DNA of 64,000 nt from Dermatemys mawii (GCA_007922305.1 ML677385.1:3435235-3499234), one strand, 5' to 3'. Positions 11,823-24,039 are shown, counted from the first letter of the stretch. Numbers and translations are program-made. The notes: a model not told the origin generated them from the letters alone.

Positions 11823-13439
11823 TAGGGCTATCAATTAATCGCAGTTAACTGACATGATTAACTTAAAAAATTAATCATGATTAATCACAGTTTTAATTAC
11901 ACTGTTAAACAATAGAATACCAATTGAAATTTATTATATATTTTGGATGTTTTTGTACATTTTCATTTATATTGTATTCTGTGTTGCAATTGAAATCAAA
12001 GTGTATATTATTTTTTGTTATAAATATTTGCTCTGTAAAAATGATAAAAGAAATAGTATTTTTCAATTCACCTCATACAAATACTGTAGTGAAATCTCTT
12101 AATGGTGCAAATGCAATTTACAAATGTAGATTTTTTTTTGTTACATAACTGCACTCAAAACAAAACAATGTAAAACTGCAGAGCCTACAAGTGCACTCAG
12201 GCCTAATTGTTGTTCAGCTATCTCTAAGACAAATGAGTTTGTTTACATTTACAGGAGATAATGCTGCCCTCCTCTTATTTACAATGTCACCAGAAAGTGA
12301 GAACAGGCATTTCCATGGCACTTTTGTAGCCAGCATTGCAAGGTATTTATATGTCAGATATGCTAAACATTCGTATGCCCTTCATGCTTCAGCCACCATT
12401 CCAGAGGGCATGCTTCCATGCTGATGACACTCATTAAAAAAATAATGCGTTAATTAAACTTGTGACTCAACTCCTTGGGAGAAAATTGTATGTCCCCTGC
12501 TCTGTTTTACCCTCATTCTGCCATATATTTCATGTTATAGCAGTCTTAGATGATGACCCATTTTAAGAACACTTTCACTGCAGATTTGACAAATGCAAAG
12601 AAGGTACCAATGTGAGATTTCCAAAAATAGCTATAACACATGGTGAAGATTTAAGAATCTAAAGTGCCTTCTGAAATCTGAGAGGGATGAGGTGTGAAGC
12701 ACTTTTTCAGAAGTCTTAAAAAAGCAACACTCTGATGCAGAAACTACGGAACCCAAATCACCAAAAAAGAAAATCAGCCTTCTGCTAGTGGCATCTGACT
12801 CAGATGATGAAAATGAATATGTGTCTATCTGCACTGCTCTGGATTGTTATTGAGCAGAACCTGTCATCAGCATGGACGCATGCCCCCAGGACTGGTGGTT
12901 GCAGCACGATGGGATGTATGAATCTTTAGCGCATCTGGTACATGAATATCTTGCAACGCCGGCTACAACAGTGCCATGTGAACACCTGTTCTCATTTTCA
13001 GGTGACATTGTAAACAAGAAGCGGGCAGCATTATCTCCTGCAAATGTAAACAAACTTGTTTGTCTGAACAATTGGTTGAACAAGAAGTAGGCCTGATTGG
13101 ACTTGTAGGATCTAAAGTTTTACAATGTTTTATTTTTGAATGCAGTTTTTTTGTACATAATTCTACATTTGTAAGTTCAACTTTCATGATAAAGAGTTCA
13201 CACTACAATACTTGTATGAAATGAATTGAAAAATACCACTGTTTTTTTACAGTGAAAATACTTGTAATAAAAAATAAATATAAAGTGAGCACTGTGCACT
13301 TTGTATTCTGTGTTATAATGGAAATCAATATATTTGAAAATCTAGAAAACATCCAAAATATTTAAATAAATGGTATTCTATTATCTTTTAACAGTGCAAT
13401 TAATCCTGATTAAGTTCTTTTCATCGCTTGACAGCCCTA
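11823..13439 (+). mobile_element. hAT-type element with about 600-bp inverted arms
   Basis: The ends tagggctatcaa and ttgacagcccta are inverted. The similarity continues inwards: about 11823-12429 is an imperfect inverted copy of about 12866-13439, around a 436-bp centre. The left arm read in reverse repeats the transposase C-terminal region that lies forward in the right arm. One phrase recurs in both arms, caggagataatgctgccctc on the left and its complement on the right. I could not define a clear target duplication. The same terminal sequence forms the MITE at 7389-7632. Confidence 0.85.
12466..13090 (+). pseudogene. hAT transposase C-terminal relic with dimerisation domain
   Basis: The last 72 codons (12872-13090) are open and encode a hAT C-terminal dimerisation motif: YLATPATTVPCEHLFSFSG followed by DIVNKKRAALSP and VNKLVCLNNWL. 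This domain mediates assembly of hAT transposases. Upstream, from about 12466, are recognisable but broken pieces, such as a segment ending in an acidic SDSDDENE stretch just before 12850, interrupted by stops and frameshifts. The usual Arg in the motif (ERLFS) is His here. The N-terminal BED finger and catalytic core are absent, so this cannot be an active enzyme. Confidence 0.8.
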
Positions 13440-13509
13440 AGAAAGAAGGAGATTGTTGTAATGAAGAAGCTGTGGGGGGAGAGGTGCTTTACAGAAGGTC
13501 AGTTTATTT

Positions 13510-13775
13510 ATTTCTGGTACCTATCTGACCCCCATTAGCATAGTATCTGAACACCTCACAATGTTTAATGTATTTATTTAGCCTAACGACACCCCTGTGA
13601 GGTAGGGCAGTGCTATTATTCCTATTTTAGAGATGGAGAACTGAGGCATAGAGAGACTAAGTGACTTGTCCAAGGTCACACAGGCAACCTGTAGCAGAGC
13701 AGGGAATTGAACCCACATCTCCTAACTCCCAGGCTGCAGCCCTAATCACCAGAGCATCGTTCCTCTCTTTAGCGG
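13510..13775 (-). repeat. MIR/CORE-type tRNA-derived SINE, near full length
   Basis: In reverse orientation the segment carries the features of a tRNA-derived CORE-SINE: agatggagaactgaggcata, gtgacttgtccaaggtcaca and gggaattgaacccacatctc. The last of these is the complement of the B-box region. Copies in various states occur at 7790, 20260, 21510, 40095, 46485 and 53080. Confidence 0.8.
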
Positions 13776-14183
13776 GGGGGAAGCTTGGGCTGCATCCCCA
13801 GCTGGGCAAATAACCTCAGCCCATATTTGCTGAGCTTTTGTGAATAAAAGCTGGGGTTTGTGAGTACATTAAAGTCAGATTTTCTAGAAGAGATTAATTC
13901 TTGTTTGAACTCCAAAACAAGCGGCCAAATGGGAGCTGAGCGCTTTTGATAATCTGGCCCTGAACCTCAAAGCCCAGGGCAAGTGTAGAGCTTTGAGGTT
14001 AGATACGAATCAGATACCCATAATGCACTATCAAATTGGCGGGAGGAGGGGCGGGGGAAAACTTTAAGAGTACCTGCCAACCACATTCATGGCCTAAGAG
14101 AGACTTTTAGTCCAGTGCTTCATTTACAGAGCCAGTCTTGAGCACTGAAGCGGCAGTGTTACTTATGTTAACTTTGTTTCCAG
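13776..14183. other. Unassigned DNA upstream of an exon-like segment
   Basis: No repeat recognised. The last bases (gttaactttgtttccag) form a good polypyrimidine tract and splice acceptor for the segment that follows. Confidence 0.4.
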
Positions 14184-14270
14184 CACTATGTCAAGAAGCA
14201 TGGAAGTTTAAGGCTCAACGAAGTACACGGCATTAAAGTGACAGATGTGACTCCTGAGGATTTCAAACAA
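14184..14270 (+). CDS. Candidate internal exon of an unidentified gene
   Basis: An 87-bp segment lies between a good acceptor (ttaactttgtttccag) and a good donor (CAA/gttagt). Only one frame is open, and it reads exactly 29 codons beginning HYVKKHGSLRLNEVHG and ending DVTPEDFKQ, so both boundaries are phase 0. The composition (Lys, Glu, Asp, His, Val mixed) looks protein-like, unlike the AT-driven frames around it. The next exon-like segment, at 25120-25191, is also phase 0. I do not recognise the protein and cannot exclude chance or a pseudogene. The gene's 5' part is not visible. Confidence 0.45.
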
Positions 14271-15484
14271 GTTAGTGCTTCAACACAACAGAATTGCACT
14301 TAAGAGCACTTAGTGAACCAGCTACCCCACAGCAAAATTATATGTTAAAGCACACAGTAGAGCAGACGTATCAACGGAAGCATGCCTCATATATAAAGAG
14401 AGTAATATGAAGAATTAAATTAACTTTTCAGGATACATTTTCAAACATGGGCACTGAGGTTGTGCCTATACATTATGTATACGTATCCATTGTGTGCATG
14501 CCACATGTAATTGCCTTGGCATTCCTATTTGTGTGTGGTCATTCATTTTACACCTGCAATGGACGCATGCACCTGTTTAGTGGGTGCAACCTATATAATC
14601 CTATTTAACAATGTGACCCTTTGTATATCTTAAAAAAATAATAATAAAGAGACATGTATCTGACAACAGCACTTGTTTATGTTCTAAAGCATTTACTTAG
14701 TCTTTCGATACCATATCAAAAGTCAATTTATAATGCTAGTAAATTATTTCCATGGGCCTCATTCATCAGTTATTTTCTACTTCCATAAGTTCTGTCTGAA
14801 CAGCTATTGAGCCTATTGAGGTTAAAGCTCAGCCAGCGGCTGAGTAACGTTGCAGTAGGGAATGATTGCTGATTGGATGAGGGCGAGACATATCCTTTTT
14901 TCTGATGCTTCTCTCCCCACACCCGATATTCCAGCACATTGCCTCTACACTTGAGTTAGAATGCAGATGTCATGCAGGGAAATAATAATTCTCACCATGT
15001 CATAATAAGGTCTGGTGGAAGCTTGTATGACATTTCATGTTGTAGGGTCAAGACTATGATTTCACATCTTCGTCACTACTCGTTTTGATGGAGAAAAACA
15101 CAGTGCTTCTGCTCTGGAGACCATTAATCATAATATTGTAAGGTGCAGTTAGAGTCTTAAACCAAAAGTTCCATTCTGCAAAGACTTTTGTGCCTACATA
15201 ACTTTAGACATGCAAGTAAGTCAAGTACATACCTGAGTCTTTGAAAGATCCAGGCCCAACTTTGTAACAGTAGCTTACGAGAGTAGCAAATACCTATTTT
15301 TGTCATTAGAAGCAGGTGGATGTGATGTGGAGTATATGGTGTACAGGAAGCAGATTTCTTGAGTAAGAAGGAGCCATTTTTACATAGCCATTTTTCTGGT
15401 TATGAGAACCGAAGAGCAAAATGGTGTACTACATGAAGGTGACAGTTTTGAGTTATTCCTGAATGTGTGTGTGTGTGTGAGGGG
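14271..15484. other. Unassigned DNA, possible intron
   Basis: No repeat family or coding signal is recognised. If the flanking exon-like segments are real, this is part of a 10.8-kb plus-strand intron. Confidence 0.35.
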
Positions 15485-15752
15485 GGCTTGTCTACGTTAC
15501 CCGCTGGATTGATGGGCAGCGATCAATACAGTGCTAGATGCAGTAAATCAACTGCCGAGGGCTCTCCGATTGACTCCGGTACTCCACCAGGGTGAGAGGC
15601 TCAGGCGGAGTTGATGGGGGAGCATCAGCCAACGACCTACTGCAGAGAAGAAACTGCGGTAAGTTAGTCTAAGTACTGCGACTTCAGCTACGTTATTCAC
15701 ATAGCTGACGTTGTGTAACTTAGATCAATCTCCCTCAAGTGTAGACCAGGCC
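15485..15752 (+). mobile_element. MITE with GGCCTGGTCTACACT-type ends, copy A
   Basis: A 268-bp element with ends ggcttgtctacgttacc and ctcaagtgtagaccaggcc, inverted relative to each other. The interior contains ctctccgattgactccgg and actccacca, shared with the copy at 31240-31516. No coding capacity. A (GT)n run lies just upstream (15464-15478). Confidence 0.8.
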
Positions 15753-16619
15753 TAAATGTGTGAGAGAGAAAGTGAGAGAGAGCATGCATGTGTGTTGGGG
15801 ATGAGGAAGAGAATCTAGGAGGTTTCAGGCTTCATTAGAGGTTGTGTTCTTAACATGGCTTTTTGACATACTGTGATTATTTTTAACAGTAAGAAAAAGA
15901 TGTGTTCTACAGCAAGTGCAATTACATTAGTTAGCAGCATGTTCAGGCTGAGATAATTGACTGAACAAGTCTTTTAATATCTTGCCCCTTTCACATCTGT
16001 TGCTTGGATACCACTTTCTCTGAACTATTATGTACCATATTGGAAAAAAGAATGCTTTTACCATTCTGCTCTTTGCTTTGTCATCTCCTTAAACTCCATA
16101 TTTAAAAATAATTTCAGAAGTGGAGTCAAAGGATTATGACTGTCTGGCAGCAATAAACTGAAAGGCACAGCTGGAAAATCCAGCTCATGTGGACACTCTG
16201 AATTCAAACTTTTGTTTTGTAGCTGTTGGTACTGAAGTTATATTTTTCTTGTGTGCAAGCATTTCCTTCGGCTTCCCTGGAGAGTATGACTTTAAGAGAT
16301 GTAGCCAACAAAATGTAGAAATAGAGGCATCTCTAAATATCTGGATAGCCTATTCCAGGAAAATTTGCCATTAGAATGAGAAGTTCATTGCCCTCACAGT
16401 TTTTCACAGGCTCTAAAAATATAAACTAAGAGTTTGCACCATTATGTGCAGTGTTTGTAATCAGATTGTACAATGAGAAAGTGTTGCAGTTTCCATTTAA
16501 CTGCAACAGGTTATGCTGAGTTTTATTAAGCGAGGTACTGAATGATGTGATGCAACATATGCCATGATTTATTTAAATCTAAGAGCTGTTTCCTTGTCAA
16601 TGCACAACAATCCACTGGC
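15753..16619. other. Unassigned DNA
   Basis: No gene or repeat family recognised. A 61-codon plus-strand frame at 16189-16374 has no domain and no flanking splice signal that I trust. Confidence 0.4.
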
Positions 16620-16954
16620 TGCCCAAATAAAGCTCAGAGAGGCTTTCACTGTGCAACACCTGTGTCTTTATTAGCTTACAATCCAGTGCCCACCACCAGT
16701 GTTCAACTATATACAATTTAGAGGATTGTTTGGCTCCTCACAAAGGCAGGAGCCCTCCACCTGGAGACTGACCTTGCTCTGACCATTCCCCCCCTTCCTT
16801 CTGGCTCCTTCCAGCCTTTATAGCCCTCAGGCCAGCAAGTGTAGCCAATCCACAGGCCAGGCATCGGGCTTTCCCCAGCCCCAATCTATCTCCCCTGATT
16901 GGGGCTGGCTGAGCAGGGGCTGATTAGGTGCCTCTGCACCAGCACCCTGCTACA
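16620..16954 (-). mobile_element. Solo LTR, minus strand
   Basis: Read on the minus strand the segment begins tgtagcagggtgctggtgca, has a TATA box (ctataaaggc) about 130 bp in, and a polyadenylation signal (aataaag) near the far end. This is the order U3, promoter, R/poly(A) expected of a retroviral LTR. No internal retroviral sequence is attached on either side, so it is a solo LTR. The far boundary is uncertain: ctcag occurs both at 16633-16637 and just beyond the near end at 16955-16959, and either end could be some bases off. Confidence 0.7.
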
Positions 16955-16959
16955 CTCAG

Positions 16960-18960
16960 AAAGGTGTATGCTCCCATGGCAGAAGGTCTCAGACATTATA
17001 GTGCTGAGGGATTTAAGGGAGAGACAGGAGTCAGTAGTTGCCTCACCCATTTAATAGATTTTGGAACTCTGTGGAGAGCTGCAGGCTATTTATGGCTGTT
17101 TTTCTAGAGTAGGTGTGGCTCACTAGTCCCCTCTCTGAAAATGGAGGAGTGGGAGATAAGGTCTGGGATACCCACCTTGGTTGGTTCTGAGGGAGGGAAG
17201 CCTGGGAGCTCCACTGCCCAGGATGCTGGTTTAGACTACGATTTATGTTGTGTTACTTTGGATTTACCTTTTAGTTGCTAAAGCCTAGGAGAGTGGAATT
17301 TTTGACTCTCCAATCACCTTGGTGCTGGGTGAGATTCTTTCAGTTAATTGGGATATGTATAGGTAGAAGGCAGCAGCTCCTGCCTGGCCATTTTGTCTTT
17401 TAAAACTTGGGTTATGCAAGAACAAGTATTTACTAGTGTTTTGTGAAGGTGAGGATTATTTGGGGGAGGGTACTGGGGGGCTGTGTGTAGGAAAACTCCA
17501 TTCTGTTTCAGGTGATGTTTTGGCCCAATTCCAAGGGGCATGTCTATGAAATTGAGACTGCCCGTTCTTCACACTGAGTCATATAAAATGAGTGAAAAAC
17601 CAGGGCATCACTGAACTATTATTTGGTTAGGAGGGTAGAGAGGGAGAGAGAGAGTGAAGAAAAATGTATTTATACAGGCACATACATCTCTCGTGAAGGA
17701 GGAATAGGAGCCCAACATTGCAAATCCTTACTCATGGAAGTTGTTCTGATGACTTCAGTGTGACTGTATGAATGACTGCTTGTGAAAGGCTGCAGGAACA
17801 AGCCCAGTGGGACTACTAACATAAATAAAATCGTACTGGATTGGGAAGGGTTGTGACCACCATTCCAGATCCCAGCTGTCTGACCATGAGCTGGTGAAAT
17901 GAATTTCATTTTCCACCTCTCATGCTTAGTTTCTTCAGCACATTAGGCTTTATGTGAGGTGAACTTTTTCCTAATTGCACATCCCCTTTCACTTTGTTAG
18001 TGGAAACAGTTTCTTTTTACTCTTTTATAGCTATATAACTTGTTACAAGTTAAAATTCTATTTTAAGCTTGGAGTGGGGAGGGAAAGCCCTCCTGGGCTG
18101 AGCCATTATGTCTGTTTTCAGTCTCAGAATTCACTCAAGGTCAAATTGTAAAGCCTTGGAAAAGGGGGTGGGGTTGTATACAGTGGGACTGTGGCTAACA
18201 AAAAAAACTCTACTCTGATACTAGTGCAGGTAAGGAGCTTTGGTAAATGGCATGAGCCATTTTGGAAAGTAGCAACTGAACTCAGTAACATAGGTGAAAA
18301 TTCAGAACTAATTCCATAGGGCCCCTTCCATGGGTGTAGGACCAAGCCTACAAACATAGGCAACCAGATTTATTATTATCATGATAAGAAGTAGAGAGGA
18401 GCATACACTGAAAAACTTATATCTGGATCCAGACTTGGACTTCAGCCTCTGAACTCAATGGTGTCTGGCTTTGGGGTTTGCCTGTGATCTCTAATACAAA
18501 GGCAATGTTTTGTCAGACTTGTTGTTAATATTGTAAAAGTGACTCACAAGGTCCTGAAATAGTGAGTCACTACACTGTGTTCTTTGAGGAGTTGATACTA
18601 ATCCTCCTTTCCTGCTGCTTGGTGCTTGTTGGAACCACAAAATTAATGTTTAAAGGCTCCACTACTTATTCCCTTTCTCATCTACGTCCAGGACTGTTTT
18701 TCATAATTGAGAGATGGAATACTTCTGTTGACTGACTGGACATGCCACACGTCTCACACCCAGGCACCAAGGGATGAGAAGACTTTGCCATTTGTTTTAC
18801 CCTTTAGACTTGGGTGTCAAACTACTTTAAGTCAGGAGTCTTTGGCCTGGATTCAACGGCTTTCCTTCCAGATGACATCTGCTGAATGATTCTGGGAAAT
18901 ATCTTCTCTAGTCCTGCCTTCCTGATCAGACTGTGTTTTAAAAGAGATTCACAGGATGTG

Positions 18961-18992
<32 letters not shown>

Positions 18993-20259
18993 GAAAAAAA
19001 AACACTTTCAAGATTTTCTCTGGGTCACCTGAATCGATAGACTAAAGGCAGGAAACAATGCTTCCAACAGGATTCATCCAGTGCAGTGCCAGACAAGCAG
19101 TCTACAAAAAGGCCTTTCGGATTATTGGGGGATCAGGAGAGACAGAGCCCAGTTAACTGACCGGATGGTTGGGTAAACCAGATACAAGTACTTGTTGGAG
19201 TATTTCCTAGCTTAATGTTTGACATTTCTGTTTTAAAACAGGAATTGTTACTGCTCTAGAGTTAGATTTGGCAGAATTTAATTTTTTTAAATAATTTCAA
19301 TGGATAATATTGATTTATTTTTAAACAGTTTTTTAGATTTTTATCTATTTACATTTTCACAGTTGCACAAAATTATGAGGTTTAAACTTTTTTTCCATTC
19401 TTATTGATTTAAATTTTCACAGTTGCGGGAAATTTTTAGGGGAATCAGACAATTATTTAATTACAGTAGGTGTTGTGATTCAAAAAGTTAACATTTGATA
19501 AACTGTTTAAATGCAAATTGTCAACATCACATAAGTAAATAGCCTTAAATTAACAACTCAGATCTGTTTTTACTATTCATTTGTAACATGTCCATTTATA
19601 ACATGCCTAATTCAAAAGTCTAAATCACTGGATTTTGACTCTAAGAAGTTCTCAAGCAGCATTTTTATTACTTTGCCTATCTATAAATTTCTGATATAAT
19701 CAATAGAAGTATTTTTTCATCGGTTTGTGTGTTGTATGGTAAAATTGATGTTTAATAACATTTACTGATAAAAATCTAATCTGCAGCTGAGTGTAGCTGG
19801 CTAGCAGGGTAGCTCTGAGGAAGAGACAATTCCATGCAGAGAATAAAAAGCCAAGCTCTTGTATGAAAAGGGAATTACTCTCAGGGCTGAGCCTACAGGA
19901 GATAGCTACAAATTCACAGATGAGCCTGCAGATCCTCTAATGGAAGATGTTTTTGTTTCAAAACCTCTCTCTAATAAATTCCTACAACTAAATACTCTGT
20001 GGCTACCATCTTGGAATTGCTTCTTTTGAGAATGAGTGCCTATGACTTTTAAATATGTTGGGAATCAAAAAGTTAAAATAATCAGAGTTTATGCTCAGAT
20101 AAGGAGAAAGAATGCCTATCTCCCTTCCCTCCTCCCCCAACAATCAACCAAAAAAACCCTACCACCAAAACCAAAAACCCCTTGGGATTTCTTTTACATT
20201 TGTTTCACTTTCCTCTGTATCACTTTCCCATATCCTGCACCTGAATCTCCCTGTGTGGA
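16960..20259. other. Long unassigned stretch with simple repeats
   Basis: No gene recognised in 3.3 kb. A GA-rich run lies near 17636-17656 and a (TTTTG)n run at about 18961-18990, followed by poly-A. At 19270-19760 the DNA is very AT-rich and the phrase ttttcacagttgc occurs twice (about 19355 and 19415), which suggests a small tandem duplication or an old repeat that I cannot name. Open frames in this stretch are short and unconvincing. Confidence 0.4.
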
Positions 20260-20345
20260 GAGGCAATGAGGTCTAGTGGGTAGGACGCTAGATTGGGACT
20301 AAGGAAATGTGGATTTTATTCCTGATGGTTCCTAACTATTGTATT
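20260..20345 (+). repeat. MIR/CORE-type SINE, 5' part
   Basis: The phrase ggcaatgaggtctagtgggt followed by aggacgctagattgggact matches the tRNA-related head of the SINE family, with the A-box region, in plus orientation. The 3' part is missing. Confidence 0.6.
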
Positions 20346-21509
20346 TAATAAACAACATCAAACACTCAAAATTAGAACTGTAAAAAAAGTTAGAGTTGTA
20401 TAAAATCAGAATGGACACTAGTTTTAACAGTCTCTGCCACAGGGCTCCTCTTCACCTCGCCTAATGCCAGAGTTACAAATAAGGAGGCTCTGCAATGTTG
20501 TTTTCAGAAGCAGTCTTTACATGTTTTGAACAGTTGTCTCTTGCCACATGAACTCTGAGTGCATTATTTGAAACAAAACTGTGATAGCTGTGTTCCACAG
20601 TACTACACCTATATTGTGACTGCAGTGGTGTAGGCTGCACTGCTCATTTCCTACTGCTGTTCCGACATGCTAATTGTACCCATTAACTTACATTGTCTCC
20701 TTTCTTTAAACTTTTAAGGCCTTAATTGTTTGTCAGTGGTTTGCATATGCCTCTCTTGTTTCCCACGTAGATTCCAACAATATGACCAGATGTCTAGTTC
20801 AGTTCTCTTGACACACTTTACAGCTCTAATCTCAAATGTTAACACCAGCCACAAAAGACTCAGATACTTGTTGCGTAAATTATTACAATTAAAATAGCCA
20901 AAACATTATCTCATACAGGCTTAGTCATTACAGTGCTTAATATTAAATTCTTCTACAGGCTTCAGGAAGTACTCCCTTAGGATACTGGCAGAGCTGTCTG
21001 TCCTTTCTGATTGTAGTTTGAAAAGGGCAAAGCCAAACTTTTTTGTATAAAGTGTATATGAGCAGTCTAGACAGATGATGGGATCTGAGCCAGTTATTGA
21101 AAACCCACAAAAACTCATAATACGAATGGGAACCAAGTGAATCAAATGGAACTTGTGGCAATACAAACACACTCCAATACACCATATGAGAGCTCTATAG
21201 TCCAAACCCAAGCTTATTGGGACCATGATTATTTCATTGTTGTAGAGCCCAGTTAAAACAAGACCCACTTCACAAATGGGCAACCCACCATATAAGAGTT
21301 TTCAAGGAGGAGGTTTTCATATAGACCACTTTAGAAGGGAGCAGGTAGTAACAGATGAATACTAATATTGGGCTTGATAAGCAAGCTCTCCAGACATAAA
21401 ATTCTCACTGATGGTCAAGGCCAGAGAACCCAGAAGACAGGATCAGCTGCTGGCTACAAAGACCAGCAAAAAATTTGCACATCCAGAAGCTGAATCCAAA
21501 ACCGGCCTC
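20346..21509. other. Unassigned DNA
   Basis: No repeat or gene recognised. The 120-codon antisense frame at 20921-21283 overlaps a second frame, has no domain, and is followed by no splice or polyadenylation signal that supports it. Confidence 0.4.
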
Positions 21510-21730
21510 AGTGCGATGTAGTCGAACAAGTACTGGGTTGGGACTCAGGAGACCAGAGCTCTTTTCCCAGCTTTGCCACTAGGCTGATGGGCAACCTCTA
21601 TACCTCAGTTTCCCCATATGTAAGACGAAAGATAATGATACTGACCTCGTAAAACATATTGATATCTACTGATGAAAGGTGTTAGATAACAGCTTGGTAT
21701 TATTATTTTATTCATCGTTCTCATGATGAT
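21510..21730 (+). repeat. MIR/CORE-type tRNA-derived SINE
   Basis: In plus orientation: gactcaggagaccagagctc, cccagctttgccactaggc, ctcagtttccccatatgtaa and tgatatctactgatgaaagg. These are the SINE's tRNA head, core and 3' tail in order. It is the sense-strand counterpart of the copy at 13510-13775. Confidence 0.8.
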
Positions 21731-22208
21731 GTTTCGAGTACAACTTGCTGCTGCTTCTTCGCTAATCACATGCTGGCCAGTGATGAGGTTAGCTGAGTGA
21801 ACGGCAGGTTTGAGCCACTAGCAAAAGTGGCCAAACTGAGGGCTGCTGTGAATCTCTGAGGCGAGCAAATCCACCAATAAGTGAAGGACCCACCAAGGCG
21901 GAGGAGGAACTTTGTCACAGTGGGTTCTTTTTTTGAAAATATTAACTTGGTGGATTTGGATTTCCACCAGAACTCTTCACCCAGCTGTAAGGGCTCACAT
22001 TAAGTAAGAATATCACTCAATGAGTGTACTTATCAGTCTATGAAAGCACATCTTTGGGGTGCTGTGGAAGCAGCAGATACCTGTATGTAAACAGACACAC
22101 ACACATCCACACATATATTTATATATTTGAATATTATTATAGCGCATTTCTAGAGCAATCATCTCTCTAGTGTCTAGGCACCAGTACATAAATTAAAAGG
22201 ATATCCAC
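21731..22208. other. Unassigned DNA with (AC)n tract
   Basis: No gene recognised. Contains acacacacacatccacacat near 22097 and an AT-rich run after it. Confidence 0.4.
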
Positions 22209-22216
22209 AATCTACA

Positions 22217-22437
22217 CAGTGGTTCTCAAACTTTTGTACTGATGACCCCTTTCACACAGCAAAGCCTCTGAGTGTGACCTCCCCCCCTTATAAATTAAAA
22301 ACACTTTTTTTATAGTTAGCACTATTATAAATCTTGGAGATGAAGCAGGGTTTGGGGTGGAGGCTGGCAGCTTATGACCCCCCATGTAATAACCTCATGA
22401 CTCTTAGGGGTCCCGGCTCCCCGTTTGACAACCACTG
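22217..22437 (+). mobile_element. hAT-type MITE with CAGTGGTTCTCAAAC ends
   Basis: The element starts cagtggttctcaaactttt and ends gtttgacaaccactg, a clear inverted pair of the hAT CAGTGGTTCTCAAAC type. The flanking 8-mers aatctaca and acctacag are similar only when shifted by one base, so the target duplication is decayed. Non-coding interior of about 190 bp. Confidence 0.85.
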
Positions 22438-22544
22438 ACCTACAGAATGAACCTCCTCTGTAGTTCAGCCTCCTTACTTGCTGGGAATTGGGTCACTAAG
22501 ATAGCCTCTTTGCTGAGTCATTCCTCTCCTGGGCTATTAGAGGA

Positions 22545-22650
22545 ATGTTTGTTGAAATATTATTTGTATTATGGTAGTGGCTTGAAACACCAGCTGAAAT
22601 TAGAGCCCCATTGTGCTGGGCATTCTACAGATGCATAAGAAAAAGTCCCT
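22545..22650 (+). repeat. L3-like LINE 3' fragment
   Basis: The phrases atttgtattatggtagtgg and gagccccattgtgctgggca match the L3-like 3' region seen at 2505-2630, same orientation. Confidence 0.55.
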
Positions 22651-23069
22651 TTGAGAATATTCTGATACAAAAAAGTTGATCTGCTGTTTTGTGCCCAGTT
22701 GAACAACTAAGCAGAGAGGCAAACCTTTTAAAAAATATAAACTGGCTTCTGGAATTGAATACCTGCTGTGGAACGGGAATCTTTCAGTTTCTTGAATGGA
22801 AGCAGCCCAGTCTGTTCTTTTCCTTACTTTCCTTCTGAGGCAATCCTGTGGCATTTGAATGACTACACATAAGTTATTCTCCATGCTTTAAAATTTGGAT
22901 GACTTATACTTAAAATACCAATGGACCAGAACTGCAAATTCTGAATCCAGATCTGAAGACCACAGAATTCATGGGATGTTCAGGATTTGGTCAATATATC
23001 ACTATTTATACCACTACTTATACATAAAGAGTCATAGAATTTGTAATGATCACAAGCCATCAACCAAGT

Positions 23070-23510
23070 TCAGGATTTATTTGAGTTGTATCCTTCCCAT
23101 ACTGTTGTACAGCTGTGAAGCATGGACACTACGCTGCTCAGACTGGACAAAGCTGGAGGCTTTCCACACGCAATGGCAGCATCATATATTGGGCATAAAG
23201 TGGAATGACTTCATCTGTAATGCAGATGTTTATGGTCTTTTGGGTCTATGGACTACTGGGGCCATTGTCCGCAGGTGGTGCCTGAGGCTTTTCGAACATG
23301 TCGCTAGGATGCACAAGACGTTCCAGCGAACGCCATTCTCCGGGTGGCTTCTAACATCTGGGATAAAATCCCACCAACCAAGGGGTGGAGGCGGCCCAGA
23401 GGCAGACCCCTTATTACGTGGGTTCATCAAGTTTGTTCTAGTGTTGGACTCTCAGGCCATCATGACTTTTGCGGTTGTGCAGGAATGGACCAAATGGTGA
23501 ACGATCGCTA
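23070..23510 (+). pseudogene. Non-LTR retrotransposon ORF2 C-terminal relic
   Basis: A plus-strand frame (open from 22895 to 23500) contains ILPILLYSCEAWTLRCSDW, then KLEAFHTQWQHHILGIKWND, then VRRWCLRLFEHVARM. The order LLYxCExWTL, LExFHxxxxxxILGIxW, RWxLRxFxHVxRM is the C-terminal signature of several non-LTR retrotransposon polyproteins, after the reverse transcriptase core. The upstream part of the frame (22895-23060) does not match and is probably unrelated. No start or upstream catalytic domain is present. I cannot name the clade; it is not CR1. Confidence 0.65.
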
Positions 23511-23639
23511 CGGCTGACTGTCTGGCTAAGCATTGAAGAAGAGAAGACAAGCGATCAGGATCATGGTTTCATACCTCCTATGGAAGGTAGCGTCTTCCCT
23601 GGCAGTGTTCCATGATTACACCACACTGGGGCAATGATT

Positions 23640-23800
23640 CATTATTGACTAAGAGGGGACCGTGCCACCTGCTGAATCACCGCCACCCTTTTATCAGCAC
23701 CCTACATTTTCTGCCAAGTCTCCCGTCAAAATTCAGGCCAGATTGGCTGATCTGTTTAGCCTGATAGATAAGAAGAGATCACAGCCATAGGAGGTAAAGT
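23640..23800 (-). repeat. Possible 5S rRNA-derived SINE relic
   Basis: The segment ctgtttagcctgatagataa, then gaagagatcac (23752-23782), resembles the reverse complement of the internal promoter region of 5S rRNA (ctgcttagcttc, gagatcagacgagatc) at about 23 of 33 positions by eye. That would fit a 5S-headed SINE or a decayed 5S pseudogene on the minus strand. The flanking sequence is not recognised. Confidence 0.3.
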
Positions 23801-24039
23801 CTCCAGCTAATCATGGATTACAAGACACATTGGAAGAGAGGAAAATGTTGATCTATTCTGGGAACCGAGGTTGTTTACACTGTCTGTGAAAGGGCCCATT
23901 ATGCAAAGTAAAGTATTGGCTTCTGAGCTCCTGGGGTACACCTTTTAGAATGTTGGGCTTTGTGTCCCGGAGGGAAACCTTTGTTTGTTCCTACTCCAGA
24001 AGTCAGAACACACTGATAAATGTTGCTTCTTTTCATGAA

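Noticed and set aside
20921..21283. 120-codon antisense frame
   Set aside because: No domain, an overlapping second frame, and no splice or polyadenylation support. The AT-rich surroundings allow such frames by chance.
22895..23500. A complete 201-codon gene
   Set aside because: Only the part from about 23070 matches a known protein type (non-LTR retrotransposon C-terminus). The start is arbitrary and the rest is unrelated.
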